From Ruminiclostridium josui JCM 17888 (lineage in GTDB: Bacteria; Bacillota; Clostridia; Acetivibrionales; DSM-1351): a stretch of DNA of 64,000 nt. The notes under the pieces are model-generated. The model was given only the letters and a program-made list of their open reading frames with translations. It was not told where the DNA came from and made no database searches. Where the stretch lies: positions 1,300,001 through 1,364,000 of the forward strand of contig NZ_JAGE01000001.1 of the NCBI RefSeq assembly GCF_000526495.1. Direction: 5' to 3'. This document shows positions 44,450 to 53,510 of this stretch, in pieces. Each line of letters begins with the position of its first letter. Position 1 is the stretch's first letter. Made by a program: the position numbers and the translations under genes.

Positions 44450-45697
44450 ATGAAAAAAGTACTTATGATTGCACACCAGTTCCCCCCTATTGGAGGCTCT
44501 GGTGTTCAAAGAACTGTAAAATTTGTTAAATATTTGAGAAATTTTGATTATGAACCTATTATACTAACCAGAGATGCCTCGAAAGCGGCTTTAAAAGATG
44601 AAACTCTTTTAAAGGACGTTCCTGACGGGATAAAGGTAATCAGAACAATGGCTTGTGATTTTGCTGCTCTTCCTGGAGTATTCAAATATTTCGGAAAGAT
44701 TGTAAACAAGCTTCTGATACCCGACTCTGAGCGAATATGGCAGCGGTTTGCCCGTAAGCAGGCTTTGGCTGCAATAAAAGATAACAAAATAGATGTAATA
44801 TATACCACGTCTGCGCCTTACAGTGATCATCTGCTTGGTGTGTACCTGAAAAAGCAGTACCCTGAAATTCCACTTGTTTGCGATTTCAGAGACGAATGGA
44901 CTAATAACCCTTACCATGTAAGAAAGGGTTTAAGAGCAAAAATTGAGCGTAATCAGGAAAAAATGGTTCTCAAGTACGCTGACTGTCTTATTACCAATAC
45001 TCCTGTAATGCTTTCAAACTTTTTGAGGGACAACCCTGAAACCAAAGATAAATTTTATGTTATACCAAACGGCTATGACGATGAGGATTTTGAAGGTATT
45101 GAAGGTATTGAACCTTCAAACGACAAGTTCACACTGACATATACAGGACTTTTATACGGCAAGAGAAAGCCTGACAATTTCTTTGAAGCTCTAAAAAGAG
45201 CTATTGATGAAGGAAGTGTGGACAAGTCCAAAATTAGGGTCAGACTCATAGGAAATTATAAGGTTGAGCAGTTGCAAGAGGTTATTGACAGCTACAAATT
45301 AAGGGAAATTGTTTCTCTTATGCCTTACATGAAGCACAGAGAATGTCTTACTGAACTTATGAAATCTGACGCCCTTCTACTTATAGAACCGTCAGGCCCA
45401 GGTGCTGAAGCTTTTTATACTGGGAAGGTTTTTGAGTACATGAACACCAAACGGCCAATATTAGCGTCAATTCCCCAGCATGGTGCTGCAGCACAGCTTA
45501 TAAAAGCTACAAAAACCGGTCTGGTTTCAGACTTTAATGATATTGAAACTACCAAAAAGAACCTTATTCAACTATATAATTGCTGGAGAAATGGTACAAA
45601 TTCAGTAAATCCCGTAGTTGAGGAGGTTAAGAAGTTTGAAAGAAAAGAGCTTACAAAGTCACTGGTAGAAGTATTAAATAATTCATTTAAAAAGTAA
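44450..45697 (+). CDS. Family 4-type glycosyltransferase
   Basis: 415 residues with the GT-B fold of glycosyltransferase family 4. The N-terminal domain starts with MIAHQFPPIGGSGVQRTVKF, a GT4-like pattern; the C-terminal donor site shows LTYTGLLYGKRKPDNFFEAL and the acidic region AEAFYTGKVFEYMNTKRPIL. The donor and acceptor sugars are unknown. AAAGGAATCTC precedes the ATG. The DUF4330 gene follows closely. It is part of the envelope glycan group 43-50 kb. Confidence 0.85.
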   Translation: MKKVLMIAHQFPPIGGSGVQRTVKFVKYLRNFDYEPIILTRDASKAALKDETLLKDVPDGIKVIRTMACDFAALPGVFKYFGKIVNKLLIPDSERIWQRFARKQALAAIKDNKIDVIYTTSAPYSDHLLGVYLKKQYPEIPLVCDFRDEWTNNPYHVRKGLRAKIERNQEKMVLKYADCLITNTPVMLSNFLRDNPETKDKFYVIPNGYDDEDFEGIEGIEPSNDKFTLTYTGLLYGKRKPDNFFEALKRAIDEGSVDKSKIRVRLIGNYKVEQLQEVIDSYKLREIVSLMPYMKHRECLTELMKSDALLLIEPSGPGAEAFYTGKVFEYMNTKRPILASIPQHGAAAQLIKATKTGLVSDFNDIETTKKNLIQLYNCWRNGTNSVNPVVEEVKKFERKELTKSLVEVLNNSFKK

Positions 45698-45713
45698 CTT
45701 GGAGGATTTTAAC

Positions 45714-46208
45714 ATGAAACTAATTGATGAAAAAGGCAGACTATTCGGTAAGGTTAATATTATTGATCTGGTAGTGGTTTTACTGGTTCTGTTATTGGCA
45801 GCAGCAGTCGGATACAAGGTATTAAGTCCAAAAATAGCTTCATCTCCTACAGCACAAGGAGAAGTAACAGCGGTTGTAAAATGTACTTTCAGAACCGATA
45901 CAGTTGTTAGTCAAGTGAAGGCAGGACAACAGCTTGTTTTTGGTACTGACTATGTTCCAAATGCAACTATTGCAGAAGTTAAAGTAGTACCCTCGGATTA
46001 TGTAACTACTGATGCCCAGGGTAAGGTTCATGTTGAGAAACACCCTACATTAAAAGATTTATATATAACCATAAAGGCAAAAGTTAATACAAATGCAGCA
46101 ATATTAAAAGTTGGTACACAGGACCTTTGTCTTGGTAAGAAGTTTACAGTGAAAACACAAACTATGGAAATTGATGGTAACGTTGAAGTGGTCAATATCG
46201 CCAAATAA
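45714..46208 (+). CDS. DUF4330-family membrane protein
   Basis: 164 residues. The start (MKLIDEKGRLFGKVNIIDLV) is the DUF4330 signature; one transmembrane segment (about 18-39) then a periplasm-side beta-rich domain with VVKCTFRTDTVVSQVKAGQ and ILKVGTQDLCLGKKF. Function unknown; such genes often sit beside exopolysaccharide or O-antigen ligase genes, as here. GGAGG before the ATG at 45714 rules out the upstream ATG at 45699. Confidence 0.75.
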   Translation: MKLIDEKGRLFGKVNIIDLVVVLLVLLLAAAVGYKVLSPKIASSPTAQGEVTAVVKCTFRTDTVVSQVKAGQQLVFGTDYVPNATIAEVKVVPSDYVTTDAQGKVHVEKHPTLKDLYITIKAKVNTNAAILKVGTQDLCLGKKFTVKTQTMEIDGNVEVVNIAK

Positions 46209-46242
46209 TCAATTAACTTAATTTGAACAGGTGGTGATATAC

Positions 46243-46764
46243 ATGGAAAGCCTTACCAGTACAAGTGTTATTTATAGAATATTAGCGACCTTGAGCCGTT
46301 GGTTTAAATCTTCAGTTTTTTACAAAGTAATTTGTGTAATACTGGGATGGTGCAAAAATAGTCAGATAAACCGTTTTATATTGTGGTATCTTGGAAAAGA
46401 TTCTTCTTTGAAACATTCTGTAACCTACAGGGTGTGTTCTAAGATTTTCGGATTATTTGACAGGCTTTGGGACAAGCTGTGTAACTTTGGTGTAAATTGC
46501 GGAAATTCCAGTGCTTTTATTTCCTTTATAAGAAATACATTTTGTGGTTCCGGCAGTTTTATCTCCTTTTCCCTTATAATACTGTTTTTTAGTATAGGTT
46601 TTGGAGTAACAACCTTTGCTTTAGGAACATTTAACACGATGAAGGCTGCTTTTATTATATTGGGAATAGTAGTGTCTCTGCTGCTTTTACCCGGCAGGAG
46701 AAAATGGAAAGCTTGCCTTGAAAACAGCATGTTCTGGCACTTTATGAAATACATTTTTGATTAA
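46243..46764 (+). CDS. Uncharacterised membrane protein next to the O-antigen ligase
   Basis: A 173-residue protein, basic and Trp/Phe-rich, starting MESLTSTSVIYRILATLSRW. The N-terminal 100 residues hold amphipathic stretches (SSVFYKVICVILGWCKNS); two transmembrane segments are clear at about 110-155. AGGTGGTG lies before the ATG at 46243. It is 26 nt from the ligase gene and probably made with it. I cannot assign a function; it may be a partner of the ligase (inference). Confidence 0.65.
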   Translation: MESLTSTSVIYRILATLSRWFKSSVFYKVICVILGWCKNSQINRFILWYLGKDSSLKHSVTYRVCSKIFGLFDRLWDKLCNFGVNCGNSSAFISFIRNTFCGSGSFISFSLIILFFSIGFGVTTFALGTFNTMKAAFIILGIVVSLLLLPGRRKWKACLENSMFWHFMKYIFD

Positions 46765-46790
46765 ATAGTCAGTAAGGATAAACAAATACT

Positions 46791-48167
46791 ATGAATAAAA
46801 AAACTGCTGTAATATTATTGATATTGGGATTGCTGGCAGGAGTGTGCGGAGCTTTTGCACCGACCTTTCTGCTGGTTGCATTTATTGCAGGCGTAATATT
46901 TACTGCCGCAATGATGTTTGATTATTCAAAATTTCTATATGTTCTGGGGTTTTATGTGTTGATTGACTACGTATTAAGGTATGTCATATCAAGTGCTTTG
47001 CTTGCAAGTTTCTGGGATGAACTGCTTTTTGTATTTGCACTGTGTTTGTGGCTATACAAATGGGTGGTTTATCGTAAACTAGACGGTTATGTTGCGACAC
47101 CGTTAGATATACCTCTTGTATTCTTTGTGGTAATCTCAATATGTTTGCTTCTGGTTAATGCGCCTATAATGGCAATAGGTATTGCTGGTTTCAGACAGGT
47201 TGTGCAGCAGATGCTGTGGTACTTCGTCGTTGCACAGCTTGTAACATCTAGCAAAAACATAAGATGGTTCCTGTATATTATGGTATTTATCGGAGGCGTT
47301 CTGGGGCTTCATGGAATCTACCAATATATTACCCATGCAGAAATGCCGTCCTACTGGGTTGACAGGCTTGAATCCGGAATAAAAACAAGAGTTTTCTCAA
47401 TAATAGGAAGCCCCAATATTTTGGGAAGCCTTATGGTATTGCTGATACCTGTGGCAATTTCCTTTGTTTTCAGTGAAAGGAAAATATTCAAGAAAATTCT
47501 ATTCGCCGGAATAACTCTTGCAATGACTGCAACTCTTATATTTACATCCTCAAGGTCTGCATGGATAGGCTTTGTGGTAGCTATGGGCGTGTATTTCTGG
47601 CTCAAAGATAAGAGACTCATTTTATTGCTTGTTTTGATGGTTGCTGCCGCATATTTTGCAGTACCAACTATTGCACACAGAGTAAATTATCTATTAAGTC
47701 CTCAATACATGATAAGCAGTGCCGCTGGAGGAAGAATTGCAAGATGGACCATAGGTATTGCGGCGCTTAAGCAGCATCCTTGGTTCGGCCTTGGACTTGG
47801 ACAATTTGGTGGCGCAGTTGCTCAGAATTTTAAAATACCAGGTGCATTCTACGTTGACAGTTATTTCTTAAAGATTGCTGTTGAAATGGGGCTTGTAGGC
47901 CTTACATCATTCTGTATTCTAATATATAATACTCTGGCATGGGGAATTCGTGCGGTTAAGAGAACAGTAGACCGCCAAAGCCTTAGCATGGCACAGGGTG
48001 TGTTTGCAGGAATGGTTGGCGTTGTGGTTCCTAACTTTGTTGAAAATGTATTTGAGGTTCCAATGATGACCGCTTATTTCTGGATGTTTGCAGCTGTCCT
48101 TATAGCCCTTGGCTTCACTATTCCTAATCAAGGACTGAAGCGACTCAATGTGGGAAGTATTAGATAG
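46791..48167 (+). CDS. O-antigen ligase / Wzy_C-type polymerase
   Basis: 458 residues with about 11-12 transmembrane helices. The Wzy_C region holds SSRSAWIGFVVAMGVYFWL, and the loop with RIARWTIGIAALKQHPWFGL is the characteristic external segment. It would attach or polymerise lipid-linked glycan at the outer membrane face; in Gram-positive bacteria the acceptor is probably a wall polymer or surface glycan. It follows the 173-residue membrane protein gene and ends at a strong terminator. Confidence 0.88.
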   Translation: MNKKTAVILLILGLLAGVCGAFAPTFLLVAFIAGVIFTAAMMFDYSKFLYVLGFYVLIDYVLRYVISSALLASFWDELLFVFALCLWLYKWVVYRKLDGYVATPLDIPLVFFVVISICLLLVNAPIMAIGIAGFRQVVQQMLWYFVVAQLVTSSKNIRWFLYIMVFIGGVLGLHGIYQYITHAEMPSYWVDRLESGIKTRVFSIIGSPNILGSLMVLLIPVAISFVFSERKIFKKILFAGITLAMTATLIFTSSRSAWIGFVVAMGVYFWLKDKRLILLLVLMVAAAYFAVPTIAHRVNYLLSPQYMISSAAGGRIARWTIGIAALKQHPWFGLGLGQFGGAVAQNFKIPGAFYVDSYFLKIAVEMGLVGLTSFCILIYNTLAWGIRAVKRTVDRQSLSMAQGVFAGMVGVVVPNFVENVFEVPMMTAYFWMFAAVLIALGFTIPNQGLKRLNVGSIR

Positions 48168-48187
48168 CTGAAGCTTGGGAAGATATT

Positions 48188-48232
48188 ATAAAAGCCGTTT
48201 ACCTCATTTGAAGTGAACGGCTTTTATTTGTG
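48188..48232 (+). terminator. Terminator after the O-antigen ligase gene
   Basis: ATAAAAGCCGTT pairs perfectly with AACGGCTTTTAT, followed by TTGTG. It may also slow traffic from the convergent gene. Confidence 0.8.
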
Positions 48233-48324
48233 CAAGGTGTTTTAATAGCAAAAAAATAATGCTGAAAATATATCCATAGTGCAAGGGATACATTTCCGCA
48301 TGAGTAGTATTCATTTTTTAAATC

Positions 48325-49788
48325 TTATATCTCATATCGCTTTCCCGCTTCAAGAAAGCCTGTCCCAAAAACTATCAGCAGCGGAATAACAGGCATATGG
48401 TATCTGGACTGAACCTCCAGAAAAGTGTATGAAAGCAGTAATCCTCCAAATATCATTAAAACTATAAGGGAATCATAGCGCTTCTCTTTTAGAGTATAAA
48501 AGCAAGTACATACAGCCATAAGAATAACCAAGATGTAAAATAGTTGGGATACTGCATAGAATGTTCTCGGGTGAGACTTCACAGTATTTTCCGCTTTGGA
48601 ATCCTTTGATGAAATAGTGCTCCAATAATAACCGTAATTTTCATTTCCCCATTGTATTTCAAATTTTCTAAGTGCAAGTTTTGCAAAACCAACAGGATCA
48701 TTTTTAATTCTGTTAAAGGCTATGTCCTTGGCTTCTTTCTGAACTTTTTCAAAATCAAAATTATTTTTCTCGATTAATGAAAAATCTTCATTGTTAAACA
48801 TTCCATTAGCTTTGCTGTTTGTTCCAATCATAAGGTTAAAGCCTGAATCAGATTTTGTAATGTCAACACCTGTTGCCTTTTGTATTGGTAAATTTATTAG
48901 GTTAATAACTGCAAAATACACAGCTATAAAAAGCAATATTGATTTAAAACTCAATACTAAACTGGTAAAGTTATCAGCCCTGTAACGTTTGTACAGAAGT
49001 ATGAACACTGCAAAAACAGGCAGCATAATCATTGCCATAGGTCTGATGAGCTGAGCTAAAGCCGTAACTAATCCTGCTCCAATAAGCACAATGTTGCCAT
49101 TCCAAAACTCATGATTTTTGTAAGTATATTTCTTAATAAAATAAAGTGTCAGCAAAACTGCTCCTGTAAAAAACACCAAAAATACATGTTCTGAGGCAAT
49201 AACAGAGGTATACATAATTTGTGCCGGCCACAAAGCACATAGCAATGAAGCCACTCTTCCTGCCCTTTCACCGTATAGCATTTTACCTCCGGCATAAATA
49301 ATAAATACAAGTGCCAATGAAAGTAGCATGTTAAAGATTTTTATTGTCCATAAACCCGAACCGAAAATTGAAAAAAGTCCTGCCAATGTCATTCCAAAAC
49401 CTATTTTAAAGGGAAATACTGCATAAAAATCTACAAATCCTTTGAAATCCCCTTGGCTTGCATTAACACCATAGTTGTACAAATGCAAAAAGTCTGAAAA
49501 AGGCTGAGTCTGAATATACCAATTCCATATTAAACGTGGTATCAAAACAGCCAAAACCAGCAATGTTACGAAAACTGCCTTATTTATCTTTATCAGAATA
49601 TTAAACTTATATATTGCAAGTAAACCCGCACCGGCTCCAATAAAGTATATAATTCCAGCAAAGAAAGGTAATTTCAGCGCTGAAGGCCCTGATTTAAAAG
49701 CAGCAATCAAAGCAACTGATGTTAGAAGTACAATAGCACCAAATACTATAATATAAAATATAATGTCCTTGATTCTTGTTTTTTTCAA
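48325..49788 (-). CDS. GT-C type membrane glycosyltransferase (PMT-like)
   Basis: 487 residues, about 11 transmembrane helices, with a GT-C pattern: the first external loop holds WNWYIQTQPFSDFLHLYNYG (acidic site) and IASEHVFLVFFTGA lies in the core. The nearest families are ArnT and dolichyl-phosphate-mannose transferases (PF13231). It would use a polyprenyl-linked sugar to modify a surface molecule. TTG at 49788 is preferred (GAGGAG 6-8 nt upstream). It is convergent with the ligase gene and divergent from nudC. Confidence 0.85.
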   Translation of the reverse strand: MKKTRIKDIIFYIIVFGAIVLLTSVALIAAFKSGPSALKLPFFAGIIYFIGAGAGLLAIYKFNILIKINKAVFVTLLVLAVLIPRLIWNWYIQTQPFSDFLHLYNYGVNASQGDFKGFVDFYAVFPFKIGFGMTLAGLFSIFGSGLWTIKIFNMLLSLALVFIIYAGGKMLYGERAGRVASLLCALWPAQIMYTSVIASEHVFLVFFTGAVLLTLYFIKKYTYKNHEFWNGNIVLIGAGLVTALAQLIRPMAMIMLPVFAVFILLYKRYRADNFTSLVLSFKSILLFIAVYFAVINLINLPIQKATGVDITKSDSGFNLMIGTNSKANGMFNNEDFSLIEKNNFDFEKVQKEAKDIAFNRIKNDPVGFAKLALRKFEIQWGNENYGYYWSTISSKDSKAENTVKSHPRTFYAVSQLFYILVILMAVCTCFYTLKEKRYDSLIVLMIFGGLLLSYTFLEVQSRYHMPVIPLLIVFGTGFLEAGKRYEI

Positions 49789-49932
49789 ATCATCACTCCT
49801 CTTATTAAAATATTCCAAATGAAGAATACAATTAATTTTAACATAACCAGGTAAATAATACCTTATAAATTGATTTTAAAATACTCATATGGTAAGCTAA
49901 AAATTATTATTTTTCCTTTGAGAGGTAAACTT

Positions 49933-50769
49933 ATGCGTACACAAAATATATACAAGAATTATGAACCTGCCGTTACCGATACTAACAAGGATTTCAAATG
50001 CGGTTATTGGTTTGTTTATTCCTCAAATAAACTGTTGATTATAAATGAAGAGAATGGAGGAAAAATTCCTCTTTACAGCCAATTAGAAGAACTTAGGCAA
50101 ATATTAACTACACCCTTGTATCTGGGGAAATTTTATGGTCAACCTGCATATTGCATTGGAGTTTCCGACAACATAAAAGTACCAACTGGAATGTCTTTTG
50201 TAGATTTGAGGTCAACCTTCGGAGTACTTGATGAAGATTCTTTTTTACTGGCAAGTAAGGCTGTGCAGATAGTTGTTTGGGAGCAAACCCACCGTTTTTG
50301 TGGAAAATGCGGTTCTTTAACCCAAGAGCTCTACGGCGAACGTGCAAAGGTTTGTCCTGAATGTGGGTTTATAAGCTATCCTAGAATATGTCCCGCTGTA
50401 ATTACCGCTGTTTTTAAAGAAAACAAGATACTCTTAGCCCATGCTCGCTCCTTTAAAGGTGACATGCACAGTCTGATAGCTGGTTTTGTTGAGGCTGGTG
50501 AAACGTTAGAAGAAGCTGTTGAAAGAGAGATAATGGAGGAAATCGGTATAAAGGTAAAAAATATAGCGTATTGGGGCAGTCAGCCGTGGCCTTACCCAAA
50601 CTCACTAATGCTTGGTTTTACAGCAGAATATGAAAGTGGAGAAATAAATGTAGACGGAATTGAAATATCCCATGCTGACTGGTATGACGTTGAAAATTTA
50701 CCCGAACTGCCTTCAAAAGTCAGTATTGCTAGAAAGATAATAGACTGGTATTCACAAGGACGTCCCTAA
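49933..50769 (+). CDS. nudC: NADH pyrophosphatase (NudC)
   Basis: 278 residues. The zinc ribbon CGKCG...CPECG precedes the Nudix box (GFVEAGETLEEAVEREIMEE), and SQPWPYPNSLMLGF is the NADH-specific motif. It cleaves NADH and removes NAD caps from RNA. AGAGGT before the ATG at 49933 sets the start; the frame to 49870 is not supported. A 155-bp palindromic element follows the stop. Confidence 0.95.
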   Translation: MRTQNIYKNYEPAVTDTNKDFKCGYWFVYSSNKLLIINEENGGKIPLYSQLEELRQILTTPLYLGKFYGQPAYCIGVSDNIKVPTGMSFVDLRSTFGVLDEDSFLLASKAVQIVVWEQTHRFCGKCGSLTQELYGERAKVCPECGFISYPRICPAVITAVFKENKILLAHARSFKGDMHSLIAGFVEAGETLEEAVEREIMEEIGIKVKNIAYWGSQPWPYPNSLMLGFTAEYESGEINVDGIEISHADWYDVENLPELPSKVSIARKIIDWYSQGRP

Positions 50770-50791
50770 AACTAAATTAATATGTACTAAA

Positions 50792-50946
50792 AAATGGGCT
50801 GTCGCAAACTAATTCTTACCATTCTTAACCTGTACGTGAGAGTATAATTTGCATCAATGGAAGCTTGAAAGCAATCATTGATGCATCTTTATACGGAAGT
50901 ATCAGTGTTAAAACAGTAAGTATTTCTGTTTTGCAACAGCCCATTT
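50792..50946. repeat. 155-bp element with terminal inverted repeats (MITE-like)
   Basis: The 17-bp ends AAATGGGCTGTCGCAAA (50792-50808) and TTTGCAACAGCCCATTT (50930-50946) are inverted repeats with one mismatch. An inner pair GCATCAATG / CATTGATGC (50851-50884) adds a second stem. The GGGCTGTCGC ends resemble those of some transposons. It contains no gene. It could be a MITE, a structured RNA, or a terminator-like trailer. Confidence 0.6.
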
Positions 50947-50952
50947 ATGATT

Positions 50953-51390
50953 TTATTGAATTTCTATTCTATTATTAACCTTTTTGGTTTCACTCTTTGG
51001 AAGAACAATTGTGAGAATTCCATTTTCATACTTTGCAGAAACATCCTCATTTTTAACATTTTCAACATAGAAGCTTCTGCTGAAAGAACCGTATCTTCTT
51101 TCCTTTCTTATATAATTGTCTCGCTCTTCCTTTGTCTCCTGGTTCTGCTCAACTGCAATAGTAAGTGTATCATCTCGCAAATCCAGCTTGATATCTTCTT
51201 TTGCAACACCAGGAATTTCCGCTTCTACGATAAATTCCTTTTCATTTTCCTTGATGTCTGCTCTTATAGGGTTTACACCTGTAAATCCAAAAAAAGAATC
51301 ATTGAAAAAACTATTGAACATATTTTCAATATCAAAAATACTTCCTCTCTCCTGCATTCTGTTGTTTCTGAATGGTACTATTCCAAACAT
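50953..51390 (-). CDS. hsp20: Small heat-shock protein (Hsp20/alpha-crystallin)
   Basis: 145 residues. The alpha-crystallin domain (about 40-130) has the pattern ADIKENEKEFIVEAEIPGVA, LDLRDDTLTIAVEQNQ and YENGILTIVLPK; the C-terminal IxI-like motif is NRIEIQ. It starts MFGIVPFRNN, typical for clostridial Hsp18. GGAGG precedes the ATG. It prevents aggregation of unfolded proteins under heat. Two CtsR boxes flank its promoter. Confidence 0.95.
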   Translation of the reverse strand: MFGIVPFRNNRMQERGSIFDIENMFNSFFNDSFFGFTGVNPIRADIKENEKEFIVEAEIPGVAKEDIKLDLRDDTLTIAVEQNQETKEERDNYIRKERRYGSFSRSFYVENVKNEDVSAKYENGILTIVLPKSETKKVNNRIEIQ

Positions 51391-51430
51391 AAAAACACCT
51401 CCAAATAATTTATATTTTATTTAATTTGAT

Positions 51431-51511
51431 TTTGACTTTCTTTGACCTTATGATTTTATTCTACTCTCATCCCATTAATCTTTCAATATTATATTTTGAC
51501 TTTCTCTGACC
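51431..51511 (-). promoter_or_regulatory. hsp20 promoter with two CtsR operators
   Basis: Minus strand: -35 TTGAAA (51486-51481), 17 bp, -10 TAGAAT (51463-51458). Operator 1 (51447-51431) reads GGTCAAAGAAAGTCAAA, a full match to the CtsR consensus; operator 2 (51511-51495) reads GGTCAGAGAAAGTCAAA, one mismatch. One lies just upstream of -35, the other just past the start. Confidence 0.85.
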
Positions 51512-51557
51512 TTAGTGTATTGCAAAATTTGATTAAGCTTAAATATATTAAAAATAC

Positions 51558-53129
51558 TTATTCTTTCTTAAAATTTCTCACTTTTTTATTTTTAATCCCT
51601 AACAACTGCAACACTTCATGCCAGTCTATAACTCCAACTAAAGCCATTAAGAAAATAGCTATTATAATATATGCACATACAGCGAATAATGTTTGCCATG
51701 CTGCTGAAAGGTTCATAAAATTGAAAAAGCTATATATGTATTTGCTTGATAAAACAAGGACTACAGTTACACCTGCCGGCAGTACTACCCACCTTCTTAA
51801 ATCAATCATCATTCCTGTTTTTTTGGTTATTATAATAAAATTAAGTATACAGAATACGAAATAGCTGATAATTATACCAAAAACATATGCAGGTATGCCA
51901 TAAACAGGTATCAGATAAAATACACAAAGTATTCTTATAACTGAGCCGATTATTGAATTTGTAAGTAAAAGTCCTTGCTTTCCCAAACCATTCATGATTC
52001 CGGTTAGTATTTGCTGTAAGTAAATAAATATACAAGTAAAGGACAATAAAAACATTGTACTTCCAACATTCTGACCGGGGTATACCAAGTTTGATATTTT
52101 GCCTGGATAGCAGGCAAATAGCGCCATAAACACAAACCCAACAACCATAGTAATCTGAATTGATTTTGATATTCTGAAATTAACCCTGCTGTAATTCTTT
52201 AATGACATGGATTCAGAAATAGCAGGAACAAGTGTTGTTGCTAGAGATGTTGTTACCAACGCTGGAAAAAATATCAGGGGCATTGCCATACCTGTCAATT
52301 TTCCATATTCTTCCATGCACTGTATATAATTCAGCCCCCCTACAAGAAGTCTTCTTGGAATCAGAATTACTTCTATGGCCTGCATAACAGACATTATAAA
52401 ACGGTTAAAGGAAATTGGCACCGCACAATTCAGAATTGATTTTACCAGTTCTCTCTTTCTGGTACGGCCTTTAGTATTTTTTATAGCAGTATGGGGGTAT
52501 TTCTTATATCTGTAGTAAATCGCAAGAACAAACAAATTGGACATTTCCCCCAATGCCATGCCCAACGTAGCCAAAGCGCATGCATATTCAAGTCCTGCTT
52601 TTAGAAACTGTGAAGCGAATATCAGCACTATAGCTATTTTAACAAGCTGTTCAACAATCTGTGATACGGCTGTAGGCGTAACTTCCTGAATTCCATAAAA
52701 ATAGCCTTTATAGGCTGAAGCCGCAGCAATAAAAGGTATGCACGGCAGTAATATCCACACTGAAAAATATGTGCGGCTGTCTTTTAATAAAACATCTACT
52801 ATAAAATCAATATTAAAGTACAGTACTATCGATACAAAAATACCTGTAACAAATACTGCAAACAATCCTACCTTAGATATTCGTTTTATGTTAACAGCAT
52901 TTCCTTTTGCAAGTTCCTCCGCAACCATTTTTGAAACTGCAATGGAAACACCTGAAGTTAGTGTCAGAATTATCAAAGTGTAAAGTGGTACAATAAGCTG
53001 ATAAACTCCCATGCCCTCTGCGCCAATAAGGTTTGACAGATATATTCTGTAAACAAAACCGATTAATCTTGTCACCAAGCCTGCGGCCATCAAAATTATT
53101 GCACCTGTTATAAACGTTTTTTTAGTCAT
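51558..53129 (-). CDS. spoVB: SpoVB-like polysaccharide/lipid flippase
   Basis: 523 residues with about 14 transmembrane helices, of the MOP/MATE (MurJ-like) family. It begins MTKKTFITGAIILMAAGLVT, then RLIGFVYRIYLSNLIGAEGM, matching SpoVB. In B. subtilis SpoVB is needed for spore cortex formation, probably flipping lipid II. TGAGG precedes the ATG. An alternative is a general polysaccharide flippase. It sits between hsp20 and an NlpC/P60 gene. Confidence 0.88.
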   Translation of the reverse strand: MTKKTFITGAIILMAAGLVTRLIGFVYRIYLSNLIGAEGMGVYQLIVPLYTLIILTLTSGVSIAVSKMVAEELAKGNAVNIKRISKVGLFAVFVTGIFVSIVLYFNIDFIVDVLLKDSRTYFSVWILLPCIPFIAAASAYKGYFYGIQEVTPTAVSQIVEQLVKIAIVLIFASQFLKAGLEYACALATLGMALGEMSNLFVLAIYYRYKKYPHTAIKNTKGRTRKRELVKSILNCAVPISFNRFIMSVMQAIEVILIPRRLLVGGLNYIQCMEEYGKLTGMAMPLIFFPALVTTSLATTLVPAISESMSLKNYSRVNFRISKSIQITMVVGFVFMALFACYPGKISNLVYPGQNVGSTMFLLSFTCIFIYLQQILTGIMNGLGKQGLLLTNSIIGSVIRILCVFYLIPVYGIPAYVFGIIISYFVFCILNFIIITKKTGMMIDLRRWVVLPAGVTVVLVLSSKYIYSFFNFMNLSAAWQTLFAVCAYIIIAIFLMALVGVIDWHEVLQLLGIKNKKVRNFKKE

Positions 53130-53510
53130 GTGTACCTCAGTTTTTTTAATCTTAAACTATAATATTGATGTTGTTAACCTTTTATGACTCTAGGTTTCAA
53201 GGCTCATGGCATATATTACAGGTTGATACTCTAGAGCATGTCATTTATAATAGCCTCATCAGCTGCTAACACACCAGCCAATTGCTGTAAGCAGTCTACA
53301 GTTTATATAAGCATGCAGGCCTTTGGCCTAAAACTTAATCCAGTGAACACTTTGTTCGTCACTAAAAAGATCAAGTTTTTTGAACATTTATTAATTTTCA
53401 CAACGGTCATTTAGATATAGAGAAAGACGATGACAGGGATAAAAAATAACCCCTTTGTTCATTTGCCTTATTTTTTTATGCCTTTGAACAAGGGCAACAG
53501 GAGGTCAAAT
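53130..53510. other. 381-bp gap upstream of the NlpC/P60 gene with hairpins, no gene seen
   Basis: Hairpins: AGGCC-TTT-GGCCT near 53317, AGTGAACA/TGTTCGTCACT near 53342, and CCCTTTGTTCA with TGAACAAGGG right before the ribosome site of the NlpC/P60 gene. No c-di-AMP (ydaO) riboswitch core could be recognised. The last hairpin could limit translation. Confidence 0.45.

Noticed and set aside
53161-53480. c-di-AMP (ydaO) riboswitch before the NlpC/P60 gene
   Set aside because: Gene context would fit, but the conserved core sequences of that riboswitch are not recognisable.
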